64,000 nt of DNA from Janthinobacterium silvisoli (GCF_014200725.1 NZ_JACHCL010000002.1:1116001-1180000); one strand, 5' to 3'; shown: positions 43,500-52,218, numbered from the stretch's first letter. Program-made: numbers and translations. The notes: a model not told the origin generated them from the sequence alone.

Positions 43500-44447
43500 A
43501 TGAGTATTTCCTCACGCTATCCCCGTCTGGCCAGGCTGGGCCCATTCTGGAAGCAAATGCGTAGCGTCGTTGTCTGCTCCGTCACAGAATGGCTGGAACA
43601 CCGCGCCTCGAGCAAGGGCGCCGCCCTCGCCTATTACACCCTGTTTTCCGTCGCACCGATCCTGGTGCTGGTGATTGCCATCGCCGGCTTTTTCTATGGC
43701 CAGGCGGCGGCACGCGGCGAATTGATGGAGCAATTGCAGGGCTTGCTAGGCAAACAGGGCGCCGAAGCGATCCAGCTGGTGCTGGCCAGCGCACAAAGCC
43801 ACGAACAGGGGCGCATCGCCACCCTGGTCGCATCGGGCTTGCTGCTGTTTGGCGCGACCAGCGTCTTTGCGGAATTAAAAGCCAGCCTTGATGAAATCTG
43901 GCAAGTACCATCGCTGAAAGAAGCGGGCGCCTGGGATATGCTGCGCACGCGCCTGCTATCTTTCGGCCTGGTGCTGGTGCTGGCCTTTTTACTGATGGTG
44001 TCGCTGGTGATCAGCGCCGCCATGGCGATTTTGCAGAATTTTTGGGAAGGCGTATGGAAAGATGCCGCCGTGCTATTTGCCATCCTGTCCAACCTGATCG
44101 GCTTTGCCGTCATCGCCTGCCTGTTTGCCGTCATCTACAAGATGCTGCCCCGGGTACGCTTGTCGTGGCGCGACGTGATGATAGGCGCGCTGGGCACGGC
44201 CTTCATGTTTTCATTGGGTAAATACGCGATCGGCGTGTATATCGGCAATAGCGGCGTGGCCAGCAGCTATGGCGCAGCCGGCTCGCTGGTGGCACTGCTG
44301 CTGTGGGTCTATTATTCAGCGCAAATCTTCTTCCTGGGCGCCGAATTCACGCGCCAGTTCACCTTGCAGCTGGGTAGCATGAAAGACATGGAAAAAACAG
44401 AAGATGGCGATGTGGCGGTAAAGATCCTGAAACATCACCAGTCGTAG
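43500..44447 (+). CDS. YihY/virulence factor BrkB family inner-membrane protein
   Basis: A 315-residue polytopic protein with six hydrophobic segments. KGAALAYYTLFSVAPILVLVI near residue 38 is the family signature, and SYGAAGSLVALLLWVYYSAQIFFLGAEFT near 255-285 is the conserved end. ATG 43500 sits just after the previous terminator. The family was once called ribonuclease BN by mistake; the true role, probably in transport or envelope, is not settled. Confidence 0.9.
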   Translation: MSISSRYPRLARLGPFWKQMRSVVVCSVTEWLEHRASSKGAALAYYTLFSVAPILVLVIAIAGFFYGQAAARGELMEQLQGLLGKQGAEAIQLVLASAQSHEQGRIATLVASGLLLFGATSVFAELKASLDEIWQVPSLKEAGAWDMLRTRLLSFGLVLVLAFLLMVSLVISAAMAILQNFWEGVWKDAAVLFAILSNLIGFAVIACLFAVIYKMLPRVRLSWRDVMIGALGTAFMFSLGKYAIGVYIGNSGVASSYGAAGSLVALLLWVYYSAQIFFLGAEFTRQFTLQLGSMKDMEKTEDGDVAVKILKHHQS

Positions 44448-44487
44448 AACACCCGACACAAGCTATTGCGCAGTAGACAATATAATT

Positions 44488-44533
44488 CACGACATCTGAC
44501 AAAACCGACGCGCAGTAGGTTTTTGACAGATGT
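44488..44533. repeat. Short form of a palindromic intergenic repeat
   Basis: ACATCTGACAAAACC (44492-44506) and GGTTTTTGACAGATGT (44518-44533) are inverted partners around GACGCGCAGTA. The arms and the CCGACGCG-AGTAGGTTT core match the long element at 63772-63892, including the flanking AATTCACGAC. It sits between convergent genes and may act as a transcript end. Confidence 0.75.
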
Positions 44534-44535
44534 TT

Positions 44536-45726
44536 CTATTCGCCCAGTAATTCGGCAACCACTTCCATGCCTTGCACGCGCTCGGCCACGACTTTGACGA
44601 TCACGATAATGGGCACGCCCAGCAGCAAGCCCCATACACCCCACAGCCAGCCCCAGAACAGCAGGCTGATGAACACCGCAGTGGGGTTCATGCGGGCGAT
44701 ACGGCCCGTCATCCAGGTCGTCACAAAGGTGCCGACCAGAGTCGCGATACCCATCGAGGTGGCCGTCACCAGCAAGACCATTTCCAGCGATTCAAATTGC
44801 AAAAAGGCCACCAGCCCAGTGGCCAGGGTGATCAGCAGCGGGCCGAAATACGGCATGATGTGCAGCAAGCCTGCCACGATGGCCCAGGCGCCCGCGTTTT
44901 CCAGGCCGATCAGGCGGAGGGCGATCCACATCAGCAGCGCCAGCAAGCCGTTCGTCACCAGCAGCATGAACATATAGTTCTGGATCGAGGTATTGATATC
45001 TTCCAGGATATGCACGGTCACCTTCTTGCGGCTCAGTGACGGCCCCGTCAGCTTGACCAGCTTGCGCTTGAAGGTATCGCCAGACAGCAACAGGAAGAAG
45101 ACGAGAAAGATCACCATGGTGGCCTGGCTCAAGAAGCCCACCAGCCCCAGCGAACCGGCCCAGACCCAGTCCATGACCTTGAAATTGGGTGCATCGGGTT
45201 TACTGGCGGCGCGGCGGTCGGCGCGGCGCGCCTCGGCGCCAGCTGCCACTTGTTCTATTTCATTGGCCACAGCCTGCACTTTTTGCAGGGTGCTTTCCTT
45301 GCCGCCCGTGCTGGCGGCAATCAGACGCGCCAGTTTGTGGGTGGCGGCCGGCATTTCTTCGACGATGGATTCAAATTCGCCCTGCACGCGCTCCATCATG
45401 ACCAGCGAGCCGAACAGTATCAGGCCGGTAACCACGCTGGCGCCGGCGATGCGGGGAATGCGGATTTTTTCCAGCCAGGCGACGAGGGGATTGAGGGTAT
45501 AGGCGATAAAGATCGCAAAGACGACGGGAATCAGGAATTTCTGCGCCCACTGTAGCGCAAAGACAAAACAGACAGTGGCGATAATGCCCAGCGCCACACC
45601 GCGCACATTGACATGCAGCGGTAGTTGTAACGGCGGCTCCAGCGGCTCTGCGGCAACGCTGGCGGTTTGTTCGATCGGCTCAAGCCCGGCCGGCTCTGTG
45701 CTGCTCTCAGCTGGCGGAGTGTTCAT
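44536..45726 (-). CDS. AI-2E family transporter (PerM-like)
   Basis: A 396-residue inner-membrane protein of the AI-2E/PerM exporter family. Helices are seen at about 50-85, 90-115, 195-225 and 255-345. LHIMPYFGPLLITLATGLVAF is the family-typical re-entrant loop and helix. WGWLWGVWGLLLGVPIIVIV is the conserved end. Residues 1-40 are Pro/Glu-rich and cytosolic. The substrate is not known; in other bacteria relatives export autoinducer-2 or sodium. Confidence 0.9.
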   Translation of the reverse strand: MNTPPAESSTEPAGLEPIEQTASVAAEPLEPPLQLPLHVNVRGVALGIIATVCFVFALQWAQKFLIPVVFAIFIAYTLNPLVAWLEKIRIPRIAGASVVTGLILFGSLVMMERVQGEFESIVEEMPAATHKLARLIAASTGGKESTLQKVQAVANEIEQVAAGAEARRADRRAASKPDAPNFKVMDWVWAGSLGLVGFLSQATMVIFLVFFLLLSGDTFKRKLVKLTGPSLSRKKVTVHILEDINTSIQNYMFMLLVTNGLLALLMWIALRLIGLENAGAWAIVAGLLHIMPYFGPLLITLATGLVAFLQFESLEMVLLVTATSMGIATLVGTFVTTWMTGRIARMNPTAVFISLLFWGWLWGVWGLLLGVPIIVIVKVVAERVQGMEVVAELLGE

Positions 45727-45816
45727 GGAGTGTCATCTGGCGCGGCGGTTCAAACCTGTTCAAGGCGATCCGCAGCACCGGCCATGCGGCCGGTGCTGCG
45801 CAAGGCAAGTCGGCGA

Positions 45817-46128
45817 TTACTTGATGCGGATATCGTTCTTGACCGATTTCACGCCTTTCACGCCGCGGGCGATTTCACCCGCCTTGGCAACGGACTCCGG
45901 ATTGGCCACGAAGCCGCTCAGTTGCACCACGCCCTTGAAGGTTTCAACGTTGATTTCCGTCGATTTCAGGGTAGGTTCATTGAAAATGCTGGCCTTGACC
46001 TTGGTCGTCAGCACCGAGTCATCAACGTATTCGCCCGTGCCTTCCTTGGTGGGGGTCGATGCGCAGCCAGCGACGGCGAACAGGGAAGCAACGAAGAGAC
46101 CAGTGGCGATGGATTTGGTGAATTTCAT
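45817..46128 (-). CDS. BON-domain lipoprotein
   Basis: A 103-residue periplasmic lipoprotein. ATG 46128 follows AAAAGGAAAAAAATC. The signal ends at the lipobox VAGC. One BON domain (about 35-103) includes DSVLTTKVKASIFNEP and VQLSGFVANPESVAKAGEIA. BON proteins such as OsmY bind phospholipid and protect the envelope under osmotic stress. It is part of the envelope-stress gene cluster. Confidence 0.88.
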   Translation of the reverse strand: MKFTKSIATGLFVASLFAVAGCASTPTKEGTGEYVDDSVLTTKVKASIFNEPTLKSTEINVETFKGVVQLSGFVANPESVAKAGEIARGVKGVKSVKNDIRIK

Positions 46129-46249
46129 GATTTTTTTCCTTTTGAATGGACAATTAACAGTCAAACTACATGCTCAAACGAGCTTTTGATACAGCTTTTC
46201 ATACCGCTTCTTATACCAGCCGCTTCCTGGCGCCCGAACCATCCGGGCA

Positions 46250-46807
46250 TCATTCATCGAACTGGATTTTTGCAGCCTTGATACAGTCATCCCTGGCTGC
46301 GCCGGCTAATGCATCGCATTTTTCTGCTGCGACCTTGTACTCGGCTTTTCTTTTTGCTTCACGCGCATCACTGCGCGCTTCGATGACCTTCTTGTCTGCC
46401 TTGGCGTCGGCCAGGGCTGCAATCTTGGTGGACTTGGCCAGCTTGACGCACACATCCTTGTCATTGCCCGTCAAGGCGCCGCAACGGGCCAGGTCGACAT
46501 CGTAGTTAGCGTCAGCGATCTTGATGCGGGCCTTGGTATAGGCACGCAAGGTATTCGTGTATTGCGCCTGAGCCACTGCTTCATCGTAGGCACGCACGGC
46601 CTTCGCTTCGGCAATGCACACATCTTTCGGATTACCGGTGATGCTGTCGCACTGGGCGCGGGCTGTCTTGTACTTGAGGGCCGCCTGCTCATTGGCCGAC
46701 TTGTAGAGTGCCTTGGCCTGGCCGGTGGCAGCGACAGCCTGCCCCGCCCAGCCGGTGCACGCCAGGCTAACGAGGATGGCTGCGACGATTCTGCTTTTCT
46801 GCTGCAT
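46250..46807 (-). CDS. Secreted protein with three Cys-x10-Cys modules
   Basis: A 185-residue protein with a signal peptide ending in AVAATG. The mature chain has three similar helical repeats of about 45-50 residues, each with a Cys pair spaced C-x10-C: CDSITGNPKDVC, CGALTGNDKDVC and CDALAGAARDDC. Between them are long Ala/Lys helices. The Cys pairs probably form one disulfide per repeat. ATG 46807 has GGGAG upstream; TTG 46813 is less likely. A perfect TGTACG dyad lies about 84 bp upstream. No known family is recognised. Confidence 0.75.
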   Translation of the reverse strand: MQQKSRIVAAILVSLACTGWAGQAVAATGQAKALYKSANEQAALKYKTARAQCDSITGNPKDVCIAEAKAVRAYDEAVAQAQYTNTLRAYTKARIKIADANYDVDLARCGALTGNDKDVCVKLAKSTKIAALADAKADKKVIEARSDAREAKRKAEYKVAAEKCDALAGAARDDCIKAAKIQFDE

Positions 46808-46890
46808 GGACAACTCCCTTACAAAATCATGATGTTCTTGCCTGCTTGCTTGGCATGACTACCGTTTTACGTGGATAGCGAACCGCCTTC

Positions 46891-46906
46891 TGTACGCTGC
46901 CGTACA
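46891..46906. promoter_or_regulatory. TGTACG dyad, site 1 (perfect)
   Basis: TGTACGCTGCCGTACA, upstream of the Cys-repeat gene that begins at 46807. All 12 arm bases match the consensus TGTACG-N4-CGTACA. Confidence 0.8.
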
Positions 46907-47015
46907 CAAGCATGCTTATTGTGAAACAGTCAGGGAATTTGTCGTTAATCGCGCACAAGCACGGTCACAAGTACTGCATACGCCTGGAAAGCCTTGCAGC
47001 GGTGACAATTAAGTA

Positions 47016-47031
47016 CGTGCGGCAGCGTACA
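47016..47031. promoter_or_regulatory. TGTACG dyad, site 2 (10 of 12 arm bases)
   Basis: CGTGCGGCAGCGTACA, 61 bp upstream of the glycine-zipper gene at 47092. It shares the GCAG spacer and right arm with site 6 at 56976. Confidence 0.65.
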
Positions 47032-47091
47032 GACCCGGCGTGACGCCGTGTCTAAGATGGACTCACACTTACACCACGTCAGGAGAATAAA

Positions 47092-47529
47092 ATGAAAACC
47101 AATGCCACCTTGGCTGCACTGATGCTCGCCGCCACCGCCGTACTGAGCGGTTGCGCCAATACCGGTCCATCGCAAAACTACCCCTCGTCGCAGGGCGACT
47201 ATTCCACCTACGGCACCATCGATTCCATCCAGGTCATTCAGGGCGGCGGCGGTAGCAGCGGCGCTGGCGCCATCGTCGGCGGCATTGCGGGCGCCCTGCT
47301 GGGCAACACCATCGGATCAGGCGGGGGCCGCACGGCAGCTACCGTCGCGGGCGCTGTCGCCGGTGGCGTGGTTGGTAACCAGGTTGAAAACCGCCAGCAG
47401 TCAGGCTTGAACTATCAAATCAGCGTACGCCTGGACAATGGCGAATACCGCACCATCGTGCAGGACAACGCAAATAACTTGCAGCCGGGTAACCGCGTAC
47501 GCATCGTCGATGGCCGCGTCTACCGTTAA
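47092..47529 (+). CDS. Glycine-zipper 2TM lipoprotein
   Basis: A 145-residue protein with lipobox LSGC (Cys21). The glycine zipper (about 58-100) is GAGAIVGGIAGALLGNTIGSG and then GAVAGGVVGNQVENR, as in the 17-kDa antigen / SlyB family. A C-terminal strand-rich segment, ISVRLDNGEYRTIVQ...GNRVRIVDGRV, is shared with the protein at 55964-56608. These proteins sit in the outer membrane and respond to envelope stress. It is followed after 41 bp by a DUF3309 gene, so the two probably form an operon. Confidence 0.88.
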   Translation: MKTNATLAALMLAATAVLSGCANTGPSQNYPSSQGDYSTYGTIDSIQVIQGGGGSSGAGAIVGGIAGALLGNTIGSGGGRTAATVAGAVAGGVVGNQVENRQQSGLNYQISVRLDNGEYRTIVQDNANNLQPGNRVRIVDGRVYR

Positions 47530-47570
47530 TCATCTCGATAAACAATAATCAACAATAACAAGGAGATACC

Positions 47571-47723
47571 ATGGGCACCATCATTCTGATTATCTTGATC
47601 CTGGCCCTGGTTGGCGTACTGCCCACCTGGCCGCATAGCCGCAACTGGGGCTACGGCCCCAGCGGCGTGGCAGGGCTGATTGTCGTCATCCTGATATTGC
47701 TGCTCCTCACGGGCAGGCTGTAA
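47571..47723 (+). CDS. Small DUF3309-type membrane protein
   Basis: A 50-residue protein: one N-terminal helix (IILIILILALVGVLP), a TWPHSRNWGYGPSG turn and a second helix (IVVILILLLLTGRL). The W-P-x-S-x-x-W-G-Y-x-P-S-G turn is the hallmark of DUF3309. AAGGAGAT precedes ATG 47571 and a terminator follows. The function is unknown; members are often stress-induced. Confidence 0.85.
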   Translation: MGTIILIILILALVGVLPTWPHSRNWGYGPSGVAGLIVVILILLLLTGRL

Positions 47724-47749
47724 AAAAGGCGCTACGGCGCCTTTTTTTT
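47722..47749 (+). terminator. Terminator after the DUF3309 gene
   Basis: A6, GGCGC-TACG-GCGCC, T8. It overlaps the stop codon. Confidence 0.9.
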
Positions 47750-47765
47750 CGTCTTGATCTGTGTT

Positions 47766-48926
47766 TTAGGCCGCGTCACGCTCGTAGGGTGGCAATTCAT
47801 GCACGACCAAGGGCGTGTCTTGCGTGACAAACGCCAGCCAGCCGGCAGCCTTGATGGCGCGCAAGGCATCCTGATAGCCCTGCTCCCAGCGCCACTCGAT
47901 GGAACCCTTGGAAAAATTGATGTCCTTGGCCGCCATATGCCAGTCGCGGCCCGCATAAGGCAGTCGCACGATGTGCATCGTGCTGTCGCAGCCCAGCGCC
48001 ACCAGCTCCTCCGTTTGACGGCGGTTATGCGCCGTATCGGGCAATTTGGCATACAGTTCGCGTAATTTGTGCTGCAGGGTGTGCGTGTTGACGTAGTCTT
48101 CGATGTGGCGCTTGGAACGCGATGCAAACGTCACATCCTTTTGCCGCGTCTGCACTTCGTCCAGCGTGGTCGGTTCCGGCCCTTCCGAACTCCACAAGTC
48201 GACCATGAAGACTAGGGTATCGACGTGAGGCGTGTCGTCCAGCACGGTCTCTAACGGTGTATTCGAATACAGGCCGCCATCCCAGTACAGGTCGCCATCG
48301 ACGCGCACGCCGGCAAAACCGGGCGGCAAGGCGCCGCTGGCACGGATATGGTCTGCCGTCAGGCGTTGCTGCTGGCTGTCAAAACTGGTCAGGCTGCCGC
48401 ATTTGACGCGCAGCGCATTGACGGTCAGGCGCATGCCGCCGGGCTGGTTCAGGTAATCGAAGTCGACCAGTTCATTGAGGGTACTGGCCAGCTCACTGGT
48501 ATCGTAAAAGCTCGCTTGCTCGGGTTCGACGCTGGCCCCGACTGGAAACAGGCTGAAATTGCGCGGCTTGAAAAAGCCGGGCACGCCGCGCAAGACGGTG
48601 TCCAGGGTGGCCAGCCAGATATTCGAACGGCGCTGCTGATCGGTCACCAGGTTCATGTCGATGCTGTCGCGGTGCGAAATGCGCTCCCAGAACTGCTTCA
48701 GGCGCACCAGCCGGTCTGCTTCCTTGTTGCCGGCCAAAATAGCGGCATTGATGGCACCAATCGAGGTGCCCACCACCCAGTCGGGCGCCAATCCATGTTC
48801 GTGCAGCGCGTGATATACGCCTGCCTGATACGCGCCCAGGGCGCCGCCACCCTGCAGCACCAGCACGATGCGCAGGCGCGAAGGATTTAAAGGATTAATC
48901 GTTGTCGTCAAGATAGCCCCATCCAT
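47766..48926 (-). CDS. Patatin-like phospholipase with DUF3734 C-terminus
   Basis: A 386-residue lipid acyl hydrolase; ATG 48926 is used, while GTG 48947 would add seven residues. Oxyanion loop VLQGGGALGAYQAGV, nucleophile Ser in VGTSIGAIN (G-x-S-x-G) and catalytic Asp in DLYWDGGLYSNTP are in order. The C-terminal part (about 260-386) is of the DUF3734 type. Such proteins cleave phospholipids or modify PHB granule surfaces. It converges on the DUF3309 operon and is not part of a defence context. Confidence 0.9.
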   Translation of the reverse strand: MDGAILTTTINPLNPSRLRIVLVLQGGGALGAYQAGVYHALHEHGLAPDWVVGTSIGAINAAILAGNKEADRLVRLKQFWERISHRDSIDMNLVTDQQRRSNIWLATLDTVLRGVPGFFKPRNFSLFPVGASVEPEQASFYDTSELASTLNELVDFDYLNQPGGMRLTVNALRVKCGSLTSFDSQQQRLTADHIRASGALPPGFAGVRVDGDLYWDGGLYSNTPLETVLDDTPHVDTLVFMVDLWSSEGPEPTTLDEVQTRQKDVTFASRSKRHIEDYVNTHTLQHKLRELYAKLPDTAHNRRQTEELVALGCDSTMHIVRLPYAGRDWHMAAKDINFSKGSIEWRWEQGYQDALRAIKAAGWLAFVTQDTPLVVHELPPYERDAA

Positions 48927-49010
48927 AGTCTGCGTGCGTGTATGCACCGTGAGCCATTGTAAGGGATAGTGCCATCGCGTGCCCGCGCGTGCGTCCGGAG
49001 CGCATCGGAC

Positions 49011-49037
49011 AAAAAAAACGCCGTCAATGACGGCGTT
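49011..49037 (-). terminator. Terminator of the YqjD/YqjE/YqjK-like operon
   Basis: AACGCCGTCA and TGACGGCGTT around one A; on the minus strand the stem ends in a run of T (A8 at 49011-49018). Confidence 0.85.
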
Positions 49038-49055
49038 GTAGTACGGCAGACTTAC

Positions 49056-49397
49056 TCAGCGCTGGCGCTTGCGGCGCAGCCAGCTGGTGGCCACGGCAGC
49101 GACTGCCACCAGGGCCAGCGCCGGTTTGACCAGCTTCCTGCGGCCGATGAAGGACAGCGCCGTCAGCACATAGGGCATCGCGCCCTGCAGGCGCATGCCG
49201 CCCGGCGCCAAGAGCGAGTCGACACGGTGGCCGGCAAAACCGACCGCCGTTTCAACCACGCCTTGCAGCAGCGCCTCGGGACGCAGGGCATAGCCCGCAT
49301 TGGCGCGCGCATGCACGATACCCACGCGATACAGCTCGCCCTGGGCAATCAATTGCTGCTTGCGGGCGGCTTGCGCCGCCTGTTTGTCTTCCGACAT
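49056..49397 (-). CDS. YqjK-like protein
   Basis: A 113-residue protein starting at ATG 49397 with AAGGAGAA upstream. Its N-terminus is charged (EDKQAAQAARKQQLIAQGEL). A hydrophobic stretch near residues 80-103 (KPALALVAVAAVATSWL) ends in a very basic tail RRKRQR. It lies third in a unit with YqjE- and YqjD-like genes, the order found in enterobacteria, which supports the assignment. The function is unknown. Confidence 0.72.
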   Translation of the reverse strand: MSEDKQAAQAARKQQLIAQGELYRVGIVHARANAGYALRPEALLQGVVETAVGFAGHRVDSLLAPGGMRLQGAMPYVLTALSFIGRRKLVKPALALVAVAAVATSWLRRKRQR

Positions 49398-49466
49398 GAA
49401 TTCTCCTTTAGCGCGGCCAACCAGCGCGGCAAAGACGGGCAAGCCCGCAGCGGCCGCGCCTGGCAA

Positions 49467-49853
49467 CTACATCAGCATGTCACGATCAGCCTTCAATTCC
49501 GCCATGGTGGCCGGCATGGAAAGCTTACCCTGACTCAGCATGGCGCGTGCATAGATGACCAGGCCGATGGCCAGCAGCACGAATACTGCCGTCATGATCA
49601 GGAGTATCTTCCAGCCCAGGCTATCCCAGGCCAGGAAGACGATCAGCACGCTGCCGTAAGCGATGGCAAACAGGCCCGCCACCGTCGCCAGCGCGAAAAT
49701 CACAATCAGCTGCAGCACATGATTGCGCACTTCCGACAGCTCGATAGTCGCCAGTTCCAGCCGCGACAACATCAGTCCGACGGCGTTCCTGGCCAGACCG
49801 GCGAATGAGGCGATCAATCCAGCCCCCTGGTGAGACGAAGCAGACTTGTCCAT
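49467..49853 (-). CDS. YqjE-like phage-holin-family membrane protein
   Basis: A 128-residue protein with two transmembrane helices (about 48-70 and 75-100), starting at ATG 49853. The segment before the first helix, LSRLELATIELSEVRNHVLQL, is characteristic of the YqjE / DUF1469 group. AGGAGCGAT precedes the start. Despite the family name it is not a lysis holin. It is 17 bp after the YqjD-like gene. Confidence 0.85.
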   Translation of the reverse strand: MDKSASSHQGAGLIASFAGLARNAVGLMLSRLELATIELSEVRNHVLQLIVIFALATVAGLFAIAYGSVLIVFLAWDSLGWKILLIMTAVFVLLAIGLVIYARAMLSQGKLSMPATMAELKADRDMLM

Positions 49854-49870
49854 ATCGCTCCTGTGATGGA

Positions 49871-50173
49871 TTACTTGCGGCCCAGGATGAAACCGACCAA
49901 TACACCGACGCCAGCGGCAACGGCCACCGTGCGCCATGGGTTTTCTTTCACATAGCCATCCGCCTGGGCAGCGATCTGCTTGGTGGCGACGATGGCCGAA
50001 GCCTGGGCTTCCTGCGCCTTGACCAGCGCGGCGTCCAGGGTCTTCATGCCCTTGACGCGCACTTCGTCGGCTTTTTCGCCGGTCAGTGCGGCGGCAGCGC
50101 TAAACAATGCTTGCGCATCCTTGACCAGAGTCTTGACATCGTTATTGACGGTGGTGATATTGTTTTCCAACAT
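49871..50173 (-). CDS. ElaB/YqjD/DUF883 family membrane-anchored protein
   Basis: A 100-residue protein: a long amphipathic helix (VNNDVKTLVKDAQALFSAAA), the NPWRTVAVAAGVGVLVGFILG C-terminal anchor and a terminal RK. In E. coli YqjD binds ribosomes through its N-terminus and holds them at the membrane in stationary phase. GAGGAGTTAAACC precedes ATG 50173. First gene of the unit. Confidence 0.9.
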   Translation of the reverse strand: MLENNITTVNNDVKTLVKDAQALFSAAAALTGEKADEVRVKGMKTLDAALVKAQEAQASAIVATKQIAAQADGYVKENPWRTVAVAAGVGVLVGFILGRK

Positions 50174-50261
50174 GGTTTAACTCCTCAGCGGTGGATGAAT
50201 GATTTTAATTTCTCGATTTTAAGTTCTGACACTTAATTTGACTACGCTTGACTACGGCATG

Positions 50262-50798
50262 CTATTCCATCAGATCGCGCATGTCATCGGCGTGCTCTTC
50301 TTCAACGGCCATGATCTTGATCAACAAATGCCGCGTCGTCGGGTCACTATCGCCCAGTTTCACGATCATCTGGCGGTAAGACTCGATCGCTACACGCTCG
50401 GCGATCAGGTTGGCACGCACCATGCTTTGCACGTCGTCAGAGTCATCATACTCGGCATGACTGCGCGCAAGCAATGTTGCAGGATTAAAATCTGGTTTTC
50501 CATTCAATTGCACGATGCGTTCAGCCAGCCAGTCCGCGTGTTCCTGCTCTTCCTGGGCATGTTCAAGGAACTCGGCCTTGATGCTGCCATTGTCGCGCCC
50601 GCTGACGGTGTAATAGTGGCGTTTATAGCGTGCGATGCACACCAGTTCGGTCGCCAGCGCGCCATTGAGCATGTTGATGACTTCCTGGCGGTCGCCCTGG
50701 TAGCCAGCCGTGACGGCGCCGTCATCGAGATTCTTGGCGGCGGCGCGGATGGCGGCCGTATCGATACCGGCGGGAATGGCAATAGATGTAGCGTTCAT
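50262..50798 (-). CDS. Ferritin-like / bacterioferritin-type protein
   Basis: A 178-residue four-helix protein, starting at ATG 50798 with AAAGGAATC upstream. Ferritin ligands: Glu in ELVCIARYKRHYY, E-x-x-H in EEQEHADW, Glu in IAERVAIESYRQ and E-x-x-H in VEEEHADDM. The set fits a di-iron centre, so it should oxidise or store iron, or act as a reductase-type stress ferritin. No haem-binding Met is obvious. It stands between YqjD and OmpA-like genes in the stress cluster. Confidence 0.88.
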   Translation of the reverse strand: MNATSIAIPAGIDTAAIRAAAKNLDDGAVTAGYQGDRQEVINMLNGALATELVCIARYKRHYYTVSGRDNGSIKAEFLEHAQEEQEHADWLAERIVQLNGKPDFNPATLLARSHAEYDDSDDVQSMVRANLIAERVAIESYRQMIVKLGDSDPTTRHLLIKIMAVEEEHADDMRDLME

Positions 50799-50914
50799 GA
50801 TGATTCCTTTCTGAACTGATTGGGTATCCACCGGCCACGAACAGGAACGCGGCCGGCGCTGCCTTCGGACCGGTCCGCTGCCGGACCACGCCCTCTTACT
50901 GCATTAAGACTGCT

Positions 50915-51793
50915 TTAACGGCGGGCGGGGATAGCCGTGTTGTCTTCCGACAGCACGATTTCCACGCGGCGGTTCAACTGGCGGTTGGACGCCGTATCGT
51001 TGCCAGCGGCAGGGTAAGCGGCACCATAACCGCGCGTGGCGATGCGGTCACGGGCGATGCCTTGATCGAGCAGCGCATTACGCACCGATTCGGCGCGGCG
51101 TTGCGACAGTTCCAGGTTATGCGCGGAGCCGCCGGTGCTATCGGTAAAACCTTCGATCAGCACGGTGCGCTGCGGATTGTTTTTCAGGATGTCAGCCAGC
51201 TTGCGCGCCGTATTCGCGCCATCGCCCGTCAGGTTCGCCTGGTCGGTGCCGAACAGCACGTCGCCCAGGGTGATCACCATGCCACGGTCGGTTTTCTTCG
51301 CTGCCAGGTCATTCAATTGCAGTTGCAGCGCAGCGGCGCGGGCTTGCGAATCGCGCAAGGATGCTTCGGCGTTTTGCGCCTGGGCCTGGGCCGCTTCGGC
51401 GCGGGCCGTTGCCTGGTTGGCTTCCTGGGTGCGCGCATCGAGGCGCAACTGGTCGCGCTGCTTGCCAGCATTGGCGATATCGGCTTCGGCTGCTTTCTGT
51501 TTCGCAATCTCTTGCGCGGTGGCGATTTTTTGCTTGGCCAGATAGGCCAGTTTGTCGACTTTCTCGCTGTCATCGCGGCGGTCGGCTGCTGCATTCGCTG
51601 CGTCCAGCGCAGCGCTCGCTTCGCGGAATTCACGTGGCGCATAGGTCGACACCAGCGGGTTCGACTGGGCGGCCATATAGTCGCCTCGGGTCTGGTCCAG
51701 CAAGCTGGTGGTGGTTGGAGCGGAGCTGCAGGCGGCGACCAGGGCGGCCATGGCCAGCAGGCCGGGGATGGTGGTGTAAGTGGATTTTTTCAT
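50915..51793 (-). CDS. OmpA-family lipoprotein with DUF4398 N-terminal region
   Basis: A 292-residue lipoprotein, lipobox VAAC (Cys22). A DUF4398-type segment (about 30-100) with YAPREFREASAALDAA leads into a long Ala/Gln coiled coil (about 100-165). The C-terminal OmpA domain (about 170-285) has GDVLFGTDQANL, TVLIEGFTDSTGG, and NRRVEIVL, which bind peptidoglycan. It lies 17 bp downstream of a second DUF4398 gene, and the two probably work as an envelope spacer pair. Confidence 0.9.
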   Translation of the reverse strand: MKKSTYTTIPGLLAMAALVAACSSAPTTTSLLDQTRGDYMAAQSNPLVSTYAPREFREASAALDAANAAADRRDDSEKVDKLAYLAKQKIATAQEIAKQKAAEADIANAGKQRDQLRLDARTQEANQATARAEAAQAQAQNAEASLRDSQARAAALQLQLNDLAAKKTDRGMVITLGDVLFGTDQANLTGDGANTARKLADILKNNPQRTVLIEGFTDSTGGSAHNLELSQRRAESVRNALLDQGIARDRIATRGYGAAYPAAGNDTASNRQLNRRVEIVLSEDNTAIPARR

Positions 51794-51810
51794 GATGGGT
51801 TCCTGTCTTT

Positions 51811-52218
51811 TTATTGTTGGGGAGCTGCTTGCTGATTGGCGCGGTTCAGTTCTTCGCGCATGACGCGGATGTTCTCGTTGATTTCATCGGCGGCCGTGGT
51901 GGCCTTGGTCGAATTGGCCTTGCTTTGCGCCAGCTTGGCATCGGCTTGCGCCTGGTCGGCCAGTTCGCTGGCCCGTTTGTAATCGCGGTCTTTCAGGGCC
52001 TGGTTGGCGAGCGCCATTTTTTCGCGGGCCGAACGCATTTCATCGGGCGCCAGATCGGCAGCACCGGCGCTGGCGGCGTTAGCGACAGCGGCGCGCGACA
52101 CGGCAACATCGGCCGTGGCCGGCGTTTTCAAGCTGGAGCAGCCAGCCATCAGGACAACGGCAGCGGCGCAAGCGGCCAGGGTGGTCAGTGGGGATGTCAA
52201 AAGATCTCGGCTTGTCAT
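51811..52218 (-). CDS. DUF4398 lipoprotein
   Basis: A 135-residue protein from ATG 52218, with CCAGGAGAAAAAAA upstream. The signal ends at the lipobox MAGC. The mature part is a helical repeat region with APDEMRSAREKMALANQAL and YKRASELADQAQADAKLAQ, the DUF4398 pattern. It is the first gene of a two-gene unit with the OmpA-like lipoprotein. A weak TGTACG-type dyad lies at 52331. Confidence 0.85.
   Translation of the reverse strand: MTSRDLLTSPLTTLAACAAAVVLMAGCSSLKTPATADVAVSRAAVANAASAGAADLAPDEMRSAREKMALANQALKDRDYKRASELADQAQADAKLAQSKANSTKATTAADEINENIRVMREELNRANQQAAPQQ

Noticed and set aside
43500..44447. Ribonuclease BN
   Set aside because: The YihY/BrkB family is polytopic membrane protein; the RNase BN name is a historical misassignment.
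47766..48926. Patatin as a CBASS or other defence effector
   Set aside because: No cyclase, ubiquitin-like or sensor partner is adjacent, and the DUF3734 form is common in this group of bacteria outside defence loci.
49467..49853. Phage holin / prophage remnant
   Set aside because: The family is YqjE-like and sits in a YqjD-YqjE-YqjK order; no other phage gene is near.
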